From NCBI GenBank assembly GCA_950097015.1, contig CATNEN010000037.1:4121501-4185500 (forward strand): a stretch of 64,000 nucleotides of DNA. The letters are read 5' to 3'. Under the pieces are notes generated by a model. The model saw only the letters and a program-made list of their open reading frames with translations. It was not told the origin of the DNA and did no database searches. Below are positions 11,701-23,600 of this stretch, one piece after another (the stretch's first letter is position 1; each line of letters opens with the position of its first letter). The translations under genes and the position numbers were made by a program. This DNA comes from Macrostomum hystrix (Eukaryota; Platyhelminthes; Macrostomidae).

Positions 11701-14538
11701 TGGAGCAGATGCGGCAGCTGGACTTTGACTCCTGGTTGGGCATGCTAGAGTCGGCCTCCAATGGTCTGCACTCGGCATTGGTCAACTGCGCACAGGCTGT
11801 GGCGGCTGTGCGAACCATTCTGGGACCCCTGTGCTCAATGTTGGAGGCTGAGCAGATGCTGGTGGATGTGAGACAGAATGCCCAGGTAACAAGGACTTTG
11901 CCTGCCTCAACTTTAACTCTATTAACAGTAGAAAGATTTTCTACGGGCTAAAATTTTCCCGCTCTATCCGATAAAAAACTCCAGAATCACAAAGCATCGT
12001 CATCGTCGGATATTCAGTCAAATTTCAAAATTTCATCATGTAACCTATGTCGGCTATCATCGTTAACTATTTTTGATTGATTAAATTGTTAATTTTTTCA
12101 TTTTTGTACCAATATGGATTCACCATAGAAGTTTACACAGAGCAATGTTAGTTGTTCTTGTCACCAGGGTCTTCGATAAGAATCGCTGAATGTCTCGACG
12201 ATGCTTACATCGGTCGGCTTTGAAAGTTCGTTGATCGTAAAGTGTGGAAGATTTTTATCCAAATGGTGGAATTTCACGAAAATTGGTCATTCGGTTTGGT
12301 AGCTATCGTAATGTAGGTTGTGGGTATTGAAATGGGGGAAAGTTGTGGATCTTTCCCTAGAGGGAAATATAGCCTGGTTTTTCTACTGTTAACTGATCAG
12401 TCTCTAAGTCAAGTGAAAATTGCTTCTGCTCCGCTTTGCAGGAGAAGATAGTGAAACTTCTGGCGGCCAGATCAAAGGACGCCTTCCTGGAGCGGCTCAG
12501 CCCGGCTGAATTTGTCCGCCTATCAACTTTAATCAAGGCCTTTGCCGACAGACTGGACGCTATCAGCCTGCGCTCCAGCTCCGACGCTGACGACGCGGTT
12601 GGTGGCGAGGACGCGCCTAACGGGGTTGAAACCGCCACGCTGGCGTCGGCGGGTTCGTCTGCGACGACTGCAACGTTGTCGGCATCTGCGCAGTCTGGCA
12701 GCGCGCTTCTGCGCAGCGCATTGCTTAATCAGGTGGGCCGAAATCAGGTGTCAGGTAAAGGCCGTTGCCTTTTACCTGACAACGATTTCCTTACTTGTCT
12801 TTCTCTTTTACTTTCTACTTCTACATCTGCTTTCTAAATATACTTCTTTACTTCTTCTACTACCCCTCTGTCTACCCCATCGCTTCTCCCTCCACCCCAT
12901 TGCTTCTCCCTCCACCCCATGCTTTCTCCCTCCACCCCATCGCTTTTCCCTCCACCCCATCGCTTCTCCCTCTACCCCATCGCTTCTCCCTCTACCCCAT
13001 TGCTTCTCCCTCCACCCCATCGCTTCTCCCTCTACCCCATCGCTTCTCCCTCTACCCCATCGCTTCTCCCTCCACCCCATCGCTTCTCCCTCCACCCCTA
13101 TTGCTTCTCCCTCCACCCCATTGCTATTATCAGTGTTCTAACTCGCATTCAACCCTGGCGTTGTTGCAGGCGCAGCGCCTTGTTGACCGGTTCCACTCGG
13201 AGCGCAAGACCAGCCTAAAGTTATTGCTGGACAATGAGCGCTGGAAGCCGGCCGATGTTCCCACCGAATTCCAGCTCCTGGCCAGCGCTATTGGCGAAGG
13301 TCGGCTTGGCGCGCTCTCTTCTTCCTCCTCACCGTCGTCGTCATCCAATGCGGCTGCAGCCAGCAGTCTGGAGCTGTGCGGCGAGCACTTTCGCGTCTCA
13401 AGCGCCACTCTCATGCTAGTGAGATTCGCCATCGAGTATTGCCGATTGGCTACAGATCTGCGGCATTGCGCTGCCCGGGAAGTGTTTGGCCATCTGGTTG
13501 AACTATTGAAGCACTTCAATTCCCACTGCTGCCAGCTGGTGTTAGGCGCTGGTGCAATTCAATTGGTTGGCCTGAAGACCATCACCACTAAGAACCTGTG
13601 CCTGGCCCAGCGCAGCCTGCAATTGGTGCTGGCCATTCTGCCGCATGTCACCACGCATTTCATTGGCCAACTGGGCCTGCCGCCAGTCTGCCAGCGGGCC
13701 CTGCTAGACACGGCCAAGATCTACGGCGATCACGCCAATGAGATTACTCGCAAACTGGTGGAACTGATGGAGAGCAAAGCCAAGCAGCAGCTGGCCGTCT
13801 GGCAGTTTAGGCCGCCTTCGCCCTCCGCTCACATTCGATCCATTGTGGAGGCTCACGCTAAGCTGCACGAAAACATGGCTGAACTACTGCCCATACAGCA
13901 GGTAGGCATTGTGCTTGATCTGTTCTCGGAGAGGGGGCCATTCACTGCAATCTCATCTCCGTTACTCTCGAGTCTGCCTCTACTCATCGCTTCTTCTCAT
14001 CGAGTCTGCCTAGCCTCTCTCCCCTAGCTTCCCTGCCCCTAGCCTCTCTGCCCCTAGCTTCCCTGCCCCTAGCCTCTCTCCCCCTAGCTTCCCTGCCCCT
14101 AGCCTCTCTCCCCCTAGCTTCCCTGCCCCTAGCCTCTCTCCCCCTAGCTTCCCTGCCCCTAGCCTCTCTCCCCCTAGCTTCCCTGCCCCTAGCCTTTCTC
14201 TCCCCCTAGCATCTCTCTCCCCGTAGCAAAACAATTTTGCTGCTTCCGAATTTCGCACATCTCATGAAATCAGAATATCTTGCTTTCATAAAGAACTAGC
14301 TTTTTACTCAATAAATATTTACTTTCCATACTCTCCGCAGGTGACAAAAATCTTTCTGCAATTGCACAACTCCTTCAAAGAGGATTTCCGGCGAAAACTG
14401 CGCGAATGCGGCGTTACTAATGACCGATCGCCCCAGCACCTGCACGCCAGCACCGACATGGCATTCTACCTGGACAAGCTCAGAGAGCTGCGCGGCCTTG
14501 AAAATTTCAACGACGATTTTGCCGATCTTTGGCATTAA
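8701..14538 (+). CDS. VPS54: VPS54, GARP tethering complex subunit (two +1 frame breaks)
   Basis: Join 8701..9435, 10406..10633, 11176..11885, 12442..12732, 13170..13901, 14341..14538; about 963 aa if two extra bases are skipped, close to the usual ~970. VPS54 belongs to GARP, which tethers endosome-derived vesicles at the trans-Golgi. Seen: an N-terminal C2H2-like segment (CSLC...HLRSDH), NLPAVLNDP, TRTWGDAFE-type motif, central coiled region, and the well-conserved RFHSERKTSLKLLLDNERWKPADVP and LVLGAGAIQLVGLKTITTKNL. All introns are phase 0. Exon 3 is broken twice: an in-frame TGA at 11314-11316 (continuing one base later as DYCGALDLM) and a second +1 shift between about 11484 and 11502. 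An upstream in-frame ATG at 8581 lies in the repeats, so I chose 8701. AATAAA at 14595. Confidence 0.9.
9722..10345 (+). repeat. 32-bp minisatellite in VPS54 intron 1
   Basis: About 19 units of CAGATTTGAGAACTCTCCTA followed by AAACTCAAAGCT, with CTC/CGC variants. It fills two thirds of the intron. Confidence 0.92.
10775..11045 (+). mobile_element. tRNA-like SINE, copy 1 (VPS54 intron 2)
   Basis: It shares GCGTTTGCCTCTCGCAC, GGTCCCTGAGCTCGATTCCG, GAGAGAAGGCTTGGGGGCTT and GTGTGTGCTCAGGAGT with three other copies in the window (25095, 36736, 38080). GAGCTCGATTCC resembles a pol III B box. The A-box part of the head seems truncated here. Confidence 0.82.
11886..12441. other. VPS54 intron 3
   Basis: GTAACA donor and TTGCAG acceptor, phase 0. 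Unlike the neighbouring introns it has no tandem array; I see only AT-rich unique sequence. Confidence 0.75.
12866..13130 (+). repeat. 20-bp minisatellite in VPS54 intron 4
   Basis: About 13 units of ACCCCATCGCTTCTCCCTCC. The sense strand is an almost pure pyrimidine tract that ends 40 bp before the true acceptor at 13169. Confidence 0.92.
14011..14217 (+). repeat. 30-bp minisatellite in VPS54 intron 5
   Basis: About seven units of AGCCTCTCTCCCCCTAGCTT plus CCCTGCCCCT. Each unit holds two pyrimidine-TAG motifs that look like 3' splice sites. The real acceptor is at 14340. Confidence 0.92.
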
Positions 14539-14594
14539 GTGCGCCTTTGTGGCTTTGTGTTCTTGAGTTTCCGTGGTCTTTTGAGACGGGTTTA

Positions 14595-14600
14595 ACGGCC
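14595..14600 (+). promoter_or_regulatory. poly(A) signal of VPS54
   Basis: AATAAA 57 bp after the stop codon. Confidence 0.6.
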
Positions 14601-16271
14601 AAGAAATAAAATAATGCTCGAAAGAATTTGCAGCCAATTAGACACAGTTTAAATCAACCGATCGGAAAGCTTATGGGGCTACCAAGTGCCAACCAATCAG
14701 GAATTTTCAGACACCCAGACCAAGTCGGAGGCTTGTATGACGTCATCTAATTAAAATATTTTATAGATGTTAGCCAATCAGAAAGCTCAAAGAAATACCA
14801 ACCAATCAGGAAGCATGTAGCTTACAACAAATAAGAAGGTCTATAGTTTGCAACCGATTGAAGAACCAGGAATTAGTTACGAAACCAAAAATTCTTCGAA
14901 ATGAGCAGCAGAAATGAGTTTTATTTGAGGCTGTTGAGGCGAGAAGGTGCATAATTTTTGTTTTATTGTGTGATGTCAAATCCACTAAAGTTGCATAATA
15001 CAATAGTTAGGTTTCGAACACAGGACGCTCCGTGTTCATTCCAGTACTTTGATCTGCAGAATCTGTAGAGATAAGCCATTTTTGTCAAGATATTTTTCTG
15101 GCTAAGAGCTTCACAGATTGCTCGAGTATCTCAAACTGATGGACCATTTCCCTTTTTATTTGCAAGCTTATTTCAGTGTTGTACGTTACGTTAAAATGAA
15201 ACTCTGACGAAAATGTTATCGCCATATATTCTCCCACATCGTCTCTATTTAGAAAGTTCAATCAGTCTGATGATTATGGTGGCTAACGCTTCAATTTGTT
15301 GGGTCCATTTTCGGTGATTGATGTTCTGGCGTTCTATCCGGACTGCGGATTTGTGTTTTTTGTGGACATTGTAGACATATTGTGCGTTTGTTTTATTCCT
15401 CATCAACTTTCTCACTTTGAATCACTCGGCTTATCGTATCAAATCGATATCGTCTCAGAGCTGGTCACGTGATCGTCTGCGTCTGTGTTGCCAATAGAAA
15501 CGGTTGAAAAAATCAGAGTTTAGCAAAATACATTTTCGTAGTTATAATTATACGTTGCTGTCTTACTTTTGCTTCTGTATTCCCTTCGTCTCTGTTGGTT
15601 TGCTTTTTGTTTTTAGTTCAAATACTGTCAATTTGATTTACATTGAATGCGCTTTGTCTCCGCATCATATATAACTGTTATATTAAATTTATTATATTAG
15701 CAGCGCTTACACAGTTATATAATGTCAATATGTGTGTTCTGAAAGCTCTGATCTGTTGGTTTGGTGTAGCATTCAGTATATATTGTTTAGCATATTTAAA
15801 GATTCATGACCATGATGATATTTTTTCTTCAATAGACAAACTAAGGCAATTTCCAGAGAAAGATTTTGCGTTCTTTTTTTTTCCTAGCCGTTGGCTGCAT
15901 TTAGGACAGTATTTATGAAATCCTATAACTCGTACGAAGTTATAGCTCGTACGAAGCATGTAGACTTCTAGGATTGACTCGCTTTTGAAAGGACCTATTC
16001 AAGAACTTCTATAACTACGAGTATAACATTCTATATTTAACTTGTTTAAGTCCTCTATCTTTTCCACAAGGTGAGAACTAGGCGTGCTTGTGTTTAGTAA
16101 GAGCTATGTCTATGGCCAAACTGTGGGTCGTCACTCAGGAGGGCCCTGTGCAAAATATTTTACTCTCGTGAAACAGCTGAAGTGCAAATAAGCAATATCC
16201 AGAAGTATCCGAATTAGCGCCGGAGTGCCACATGCTTTAAGTTAACCAACTCGGAGACGGCTAGCGAGTCA
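14601..16271. other. intergenic sequence, no gene seen
   Basis: AT-rich. At 14640-14890 a phrase like ACCAATCAG recurs irregularly. A 91-codon open frame at 15643-15918 has no recognisable domain and AT-rich composition, so I do not call it. Confidence 0.5.
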
Positions 16272-17099
16272 ATGTGCGATGAAAGCGAGGACACGGCGTG
16301 CCTGTACAATGACACCATCGATCTGATTGACATGTTTAACCAGATTCTGGACAAGACTAAAGTGGCTAAGGAGTCTGCAGCTGCTACTGCCGAATGCGGC
16401 GTTTACTGTCAATGCAGCCAGAGTACCAAGTGTCATCAGCGACAACAGCTGCCTGCTACAAACAGTAATGACTGCAATCTGCATGAGGCCAAGACACCAA
16501 AGGCATTAAACTGTCTAAACGAGATTCACCTGGTGCTGCGGCTGGAGTCCTGGGTGGGCGACAACGGCATGCTGTATGTGAATCCCAGCCTGCATCAGAA
16601 TCAGCAGGTCCAGCCGCCGGTAAAAATGCTGTGCGACGGCTTCAGCAAGCACGAAAATCAGCGGCCAACGCTAACTCAGGCTAGCAGCTACAAGAGCAAC
16701 ATCTGCGACTGCAAGCGCGATGCTGGTGCTTTCAGCGACTATTCCGAAACTAGAACTGAGCCAAAACAAAAAGTGAAGCACAAGCTGTTGCTGAGGCAGC
16801 AGAAAAAACAACAGCCGGAACCAGGTGCCTTTAGTAGTGTCAGTCCAACGTGCCAGCACAAGCCTGTGCAGAATCGACTGCAGCGCATCCCGGCCAGGCA
16901 ATCGATGACTGACGCCGAAACCCAAGTTGAGATGGCTGCCAGTGAGATTCAGGATCAGGCTGCTGCTACAGTCTCTAAGCTGCCTGCTCAACAAAAGTCG
17001 TCTTCGCGCGCCAACTTTCATACTATGAAGGCAGCTCGATCCACCGGCGATTTAACTTCTCTTACCCAGAAGTTGCACCGGGCACCTGCTCAGCGTTGA
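16272..17099 (+). CDS. unrecognised single-exon protein, 275 aa
   Basis: An uninterrupted frame with GC-rich, exon-like composition inside AT-rich flanks, from ATG at 16272 to TGA at 17097. I do not recognise the family. Visible parts: an acidic N-terminus (MCDESEDT...), a Cys-rich stretch around residues 42-55 (CGVYCQCSQSTKC), a more ordered middle (NEIHLVLRLESWVGDNGMLYVNPSL, cut here only as a region, about residues 83-110), and a basic Gln/Lys/Ser-rich C-terminal half that looks disordered. No signal peptide or membrane segment. The lack of introns, when neighbours are split, could mean a retrocopy or a lineage-specific gene. It could also be an exon of a larger gene, since WVGDNGMLYVNP-like order is limited. 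Confidence 0.6.
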   Translation: MCDESEDTACLYNDTIDLIDMFNQILDKTKVAKESAAATAECGVYCQCSQSTKCHQRQQLPATNSNDCNLHEAKTPKALNCLNEIHLVLRLESWVGDNGMLYVNPSLHQNQQVQPPVKMLCDGFSKHENQRPTLTQASSYKSNICDCKRDAGAFSDYSETRTEPKQKVKHKLLLRQQKKQQPEPGAFSSVSPTCQHKPVQNRLQRIPARQSMTDAETQVEMAASEIQDQAAATVSKLPAQQKSSSRANFHTMKAARSTGDLTSLTQKLHRAPAQR

Positions 17100-18657
17100 G
17101 ACGACGCTATCAGTATTAACAAAATGAGCCCGGTAATGTTCTAGCAATATGGACATTCGGATCAGATCAGATCATTGAACTATGATCGTCACCCAATTTG
17201 ACATTGTTATGCTTTTAATTTTTATCGAGTAAAATGATGATACACTACTGCTCGAACCATGAAAAAGTAAAATGTTTTTTAATTTTTATACCATTGAAAC
17301 TGCTATTTGTTTGACGCTTTATATTATTAATGCACATTTTGTCGGAGGGGAATTTAGTCGCCCCAGAAATTTCTTTTGTATTGCCATAAGTATCACCAGA
17401 ACTTCACACTTATACGAACTTATTAGCTTCAACAAGAACAAAACCACCGAAACTAGAATGAACTTTTAAAAAAACCGACGATTTCCCAGTATCATGGTTC
17501 AGCATTAAACTTTAACTAATGAAAAATGGGGAAACTAAGATAGTAAAAAGTAACATCTGCATGCGCGTCAGAGTCTCAGCCAGGAAAATGTTTTTTCCTA
17601 AAAGACAAATTAAGCAACATCATTTAGCAATCCGCTTTAAACAAAAACTTTAAGGCCAAAAACTGGGATTGTTTTTTCCTAGCTATTTCCTAGCTAATAC
17701 TAGATTATTTGGTGATATTTTGGATGCCAAACAGCCTGTCTGTCCATCTAGTTATATTTAAAATGTAATTCGAGATTTAAAAAAATCCAATCACTAATAA
17801 ATATGTATTATATAACTTTTTTATCGCTTAGAACTATATGCACAGTATCACTGCTCTACAGATGCTGTATTCTGGATTTTCAAGCATTACAATACCGTTA
17901 TAATGTTCCAAGGCTCGAGAGTCGTAAAAACGCGACATTTTAAACGACTGCTGACAGTTCCGTTCTAGATAATAAATTAAAAGCACTAAAATTTCTAAAT
18001 ACGTGAAAATATGGATAAACTAAGAATGTCATTTATTGCAACGGATCAAATAAAACTTTTTCATAAAACTGATCAAATAACTGTTCTATATTCTTCTGTC
18101 TAGCTTGACCTGGAGATGCTCAGTTACCTGATAAAAATTATCACATCAATTATTATTATTATCACATAAAAAATTATCAAAAAGTTCAGGCAAACTAGCC
18201 AACCCAAGGGCCAAGGCTTGCTGCTTAATCACGCACAACATAAATTATGTTTATAAAACAGTTTAAATTATCCATCTTTTATTTTACACATTATCATCAC
18301 AAACATTTTCGCAAATTTGATAGACCTAAATACAAATGTGATGATTTATTATGTATTAATCACAATTAATCATCATCATTATCAATATCATTGTCAATTG
18401 TGAAGTGTTGTTCTGCACTGTCTAGAAAGCCTTGGGTCAATGTTATAGCTAGGAGATTTGTGAAAAAAGCATTTGCCAAGTAGTAGTGATAGCTATAGCC
18501 AAAGGCTCAAAATTATATAAAAACCATAGAACTAACTCTAGCTGCCCATATTCAATGTAGTAGTTACTATCTCATTTTTTAAATTGTGTAAATATGACTA
18601 ATTGAAAGAAAAAATTAATATAATTAAAATTAAGTGACATAGATATTTAGAATATGT
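17100..18657. other. AT-rich intergenic sequence
   Basis: No supported gene, repeat array or RNA. The small open frame at 17272-17469 is AT-rich and not called. Confidence 0.5.
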
Positions 18658-19294
18658 CTTTAAAGGAAACAGTCCATTTCGGCAACATACCATTTCGGCG
18701 ACAACCATTTCTGCGACAAGTCATTTCGGCGACAACCATTTCGGCGACAATACTTTTGAAGCCGTGGAACAAATTTATTTTATTTATATATTTTTTACAT
18801 TTATTTAAATCAAATAAAAGAAGCCACAAATTGGCAGAAGCGCGGAACAAATCGGCAACAAATGCACTGCTGCATCTAATGCATCTCGATTAGATCTATA
18901 AGTTCGATTAAAAGTAAAAGACCTTACTGTCCCACAGGGGCATTCATGTGGCTGCAAGCGAGTCAGCAAAATATTTGCCTGTCACAAAAATATTGGTGAC
19001 GCAAACGATGCTACTTATAAGTAAGACAGGTGAGGTTGACGCACATAGAGCGAGGACCAAACTGATCCAAACTTGCTATTTATATTACATGTTAAAACAA
19101 ATACTATAACAGGAATACATTAACAAGTAGAAGAATAAAATACATTACATACTCAATAAGCAAACACTATCAGATCCATTATTACTGCGGTTTCGATGTT
19201 TGTCGCCGAAGTGGTTGTCGCCGAAATGACTTGTCACCAAAATGGTTGTCGCCGAAATGACTTGTCACCAAAATGGACCGGATTCTCTTTAAAG
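18658..19294. mobile_element. fold-back-like element with inverted subterminal repeats
   Basis: The left end (CTTTAAAGGAAACAGTCCAT) is matched imperfectly in reverse complement by the right end (ending GGATTCTCTTTAAAG). Inside the left arm, CATTTCGGCGACAA occurs about four times; inside the right arm its reverse complement TTGTCGCCGAAATG occurs repeatedly. The arrangement (short direct repeats, inverted between arms) resembles fold-back transposons. I found no convincing target duplication. Confidence 0.55.
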
Positions 19295-20606
19295 TGGTGG
19301 GCCTAATACTATAGCCTAATAGGCTATCTTGCAGTTTTGCACATTATATATTTTCTCTTTAAATTGTAATCTAACAAACTTTCACAACATTTAATGTACT
19401 TTGAAAAAGCTATAAAAAAATTTTATGAGTAACAAGTAACAAGTTTTAATTTATTTTTAATGAGTTTTGTTAGTGTGACAGTTAGTTATACATGCTAGAC
19501 TACCTAGACTAGGTAACCTAGAATATGAGATTGCCAAAGGCCTTTGCATAGTAGATCCTATGCCAATAGTAACTCCTCTACTTTGGCTATCAAAGAGGGG
19601 CTTTGAGGTGCATAAAAACTTGGTCTAACTACATCAAACATTGTTACATTTAGTTAAAATACCATTTAAAGAAAAAATAATTGAGTGTGCAAAACTAAAA
19701 GATTGCTGCCTAATAGAGTAGAGTAATCATTAAAGGACTGAATACATTGTCTTTCATGGCCTATTATAAAGAGATTACCTGGAAATTTCTCTCAAATAGA
19801 TTTGCCAGTGTTCTATGTATGAGATATTTATGATGAGATTTTTGTTCTATGTATTGCTTAGCTAGTAACTCAAACTGTTATTTCTTCCATTACCTTCCTT
19901 GTTAAAGCAGTTTTCTTCAAACTTTGGTGAAAAAGATTTGTTTTTGTTATTATTAAGTAACAGGTTCCACTAGTAATTAACAATAGCCAGATTTTTTTTA
20001 TAAAACTATAACTTTAGTAGTAACTCACTTTGCAGCAATAAAATGCAAGGTGTAGCTGCATCAGTATCTGATACCCTTGGTAACATCAGGTAACCATTGT
20101 AAATAATGTATTTTTTGTGTTGTCTTTTTCATTGGTGTTGGTGTTTCATTTTCTGTGTTGTATTCTATTATATCTTTGGGACTCAGTCACATTTTATAAG
20201 TCCCATTTTTAGTCCCTAATATGCTTTATTGTATGGATTGTCTCTATTTATTATTAATAAACTTTACACAATTTGATATGTGTTGTTTACCTTAATCACG
20301 TTGGTGAGTTGGAATGAATGCTAAAATAAATGGCTATAAAGATGAATGATGATGACAATCGTCTTTTTTATATTTGCATGCATCTTTTTAATTGTTTGTT
20401 AAATGTACAGGTCTGAATGTTTCCCTTAGCACAGACCCATGCACTCTTGATTTTTTGTTATAACGTCACTGTAAATAGCTTATATTGTTCACCCAGAAAT
20501 TTTCGCACTGTCAGCGTACTGCTAGTAATGATCAGTTATAAATCTCTGTCCTGCCTCTTCATGCGTTTCCAGACCTTGGCTTCAGAAGGTTACCGCGCAG
20601 AACAAG
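19295..20606. other. intergenic / upstream of AP beta gene
   Basis: AT-rich, no gene seen. A possible 5' untranslated leader of the AP beta gene precedes the ATG at 20607. Confidence 0.5.
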
Positions 20607-23600
20607 ATGACAGATTCTAAGTATTTTACAACAACTAGAAAAGGTGAGAAAATGTATCTGCATATATTTAGCTTTTAGTCTGTCAGATAATTATCAAACT
20701 TGAAACAGCTACGCCACAAACCCACTGTCCACTTGCTACGCACAAGGCGAGATATTCGAGCTAAAAGCTGAACTCAACAGCGATCGCAAGGACAAGCGCA
20801 AGGAGGCTGTCAAGAAGGTGATCGCCAGCATGACAGTGGGTAAAGATGTCAGCACACTATTCCCTGATGTTGTCAACTGCATGCAGGCTGATAACCTCGA
20901 ACTCAAGAAGCTGGTCTATCTCTACTTGATGAACTACGCCAAGACCCAGCCGGACAAGGCCATCATGGCTGTTAACACGTTTGTGCGCGACTGCGAGGAT
21001 CCTAATCCGCTAATCCGCGCCCTGGCCGTTCGCACCATCGGCTGCATCCGGGTTGACGAGATCACCGCCTACCTGTGCGATCCGCTGCGCAAATGCCTCA
21101 AAGACGAGGATCCGTACGTGCGCAAGACTGCGGCCGTCTGCGTAGCCAAACTGCACGACATTGACCCGCTGCTGGTTGAAGAGCAGGGCTTCTTGGACAT
21201 GCTCAAAGACCTCCTGGCTGATAGCAATCCAATGGTGGTGGCCAACGCTGTCGCCGCGATGACAGAAATTGGCGAGGCAGCGCAGACAGAAGCCGCTGCC
21301 AGGATGCTCACCTGGAGCGGTCACCTGGTTAATAAGCTGCTCACCGCACTCAATGAGTGCACAGAGTGAGTGCGCTTGTGTTTATTTAACCGCATGTTAT
21401 GTAAGAAAGTGCCTATTTTAGTTAATTAGTGGTCTTATTTGACATTAATTCGGAACACACAGGTGGGGCCAGGTGTTCATCCTGGACGCTGTGGCCAACT
21501 ACACGCCATCTGAGGAGAACGAGGCGCAGAGGTTTGTCTTTAAATATTGATTGGGTCCTTTCAGTAGTCACAGTCTCATTAGGGATTGGTCTGTCAGTAG
21601 TCATAGTCTCATTAGGGATCGGTCTGTCAGTAGTCACAGTCTCATTAGGGATTGGTCTGTCAGTACTCATAGTCTCATTAGGGATTGGTCTGTCAGTAGT
21701 CACAGTCTCATTAGGGATTGGTCTGTCAGTAGTCATAGTCTCATTAGGGATCGGTCTGTCAGTAGTCACAGGCTCACCAGGGATTGGTCTGTCAGTAGTC
21801 ACAGTCTCATTAGGGATTGGTCTGTCAGTAGTCATAGTCTCATTAGGGATCGGTCTGTCAGTAGTCACAGGCTCACCAGGGATTGGTCTGTCAGTAGTCA
21901 CAGTCTCATTAGGGATTGGTCTGTCAGTAGTCATAGTCTCATTAGGGATTGGTCTGTCAGTAGTCACAGTCTCATTAGGGATTGGTCTGTCAGTAGTCAC
22001 AGTCTCATTAGGGATTGGTCTGTCAGTAGTCATAGTCTCATTAGGGATCGGTCTGTCAGTAGTCACAGGCTCACCAGGGATTGGTCTGTCAGTAGTCACA
22101 GTCTCATTAGGGATTGGTCTGTCAGTAGTCATAGTCTCATTAGGGATCGGTCTGTCAGTAGTCACAGGCTCACCAGGGATAGGTCTGTCAGTAGTCACAG
22201 GCTCATCAGGGATAGGTCTGTCAGTAGTCACAGGCTCACCAGGGATAGGTCTGTCAGTAGTCACAGGCTCATCAGGGACAGGTCTGTCAGTAGTCACAGG
22301 CTCATCAGAAATAGGTCTGTCAGTAGTCACAGGCTCATCAAGGATTGGTCTGTCAGTAGTCACAGGCTCATCAGGGATTGGTCTGTCAGTAGTCACAGGC
22401 TCATCAGGGATTGGTCTGTTAGTAGTCACAGGCTCATCAGGGATTGGTCTGTCAGTAGTCACAGGCTTATCAGGGATTGGTCTGTTAGTAGTCACAGGCT
22501 CATCAGGGATTGGTCTGTCAGTAGTCACAGGCTCATCAGGGATTGGTCTGTTAGTAGTCACAGGCTCATCAGGGATTGGTCTGTCAGTAGTCACAGGCTC
22601 ATCAGGGATTGGTCTGTCAGTAGTCACAGGCTTATCAGGGATTGGTCTGTGAGTAGTCACAGGCTCATAAGGGATTGGCCAGGTTGATCAGGCATTCACG
22701 GGTCACTGATTTCACTCGCCGTATTTCTGCAGCATGATTGAGCGCGTCTGTCCGCGCCTGGCCCACGCTAACGCGGCCGTAGTGCTCAGCGCAGTCAAGG
22801 TAATCATGAAGCTGCTGGAGCTGCTGACGCCCGGCAGTGATTTCGTTCAGAATACGGTCAAAAAGCTGTCGGCTCCGCTTGTGACGCTGCTGTCTAGCGA
22901 GCACGAGATTCAGTATGTTGCCCTGCGCAACATCAACCTCATTGTACAGAAACGGCCGGATATACTCAAGCACGAGCTCAAAGTGTTCTTCGTCAAGTAC
23001 AATGATCCTATCTACGTGAAACTGGAAAAGCTAGACATTCTCATTAGGCTGACATCGGCGGCCAACATTGCCAACGTGCTGGCCGAGCTCAAGGAGTACG
23101 CCACCGAGGTTGATGTGGACTTTGTGCGCAAAGCGGTGCGTTCATTTAATGTTATTGTGCTTTCTTAGCGCGTCGGACCTGACATGCGAGCCTATCCTCA
23201 GACCTCAGGTGCCAGCCTATCCTCAGACCTCAGGTGCCAGCCTATCCTCAGACCTCAGGTGCCATTCTATCCTCAGACCTCAGGTGCACACCTATCCTCA
23301 GTACTCAGGTGCCATTCTGTCCTCAGACCTCAGGTGCCAGCCTATCCTCAGACCTCAGGTGCCAGCCTATCCTCAGACCTCAGGTGCCAGCCTATCCTCA
23401 GTACCTCAGGTGCCAGCCTATCCTCAGTACTCAGGTGCCAGCCTATCCTCAGTACTCAGGTGCCAGCCTATCCTCAGTACTCAGGTGCCATCCTATCCTC
23501 AGTACTCAGGTGCCATCCTATCCTCAGTACTCAGGTGCCATCCTATCCTCAGTACTCAGGTGCCATCCTATCCTCAGTACTCAGGTGCCAGCCTATCCTC

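Noticed and set aside
12357-12638. Minus-strand frames opposite VPS54 exons
   Set aside because: Shadows of GC-rich exons; the plus strand carries conserved VPS54 motifs.
21422-22687. Open frames of about 380-410 codons on both strands
   Set aside because: They are produced by the 33-bp repeat, whose period is a multiple of three; the stretch is an AP beta intron bounded by matching splice phases.
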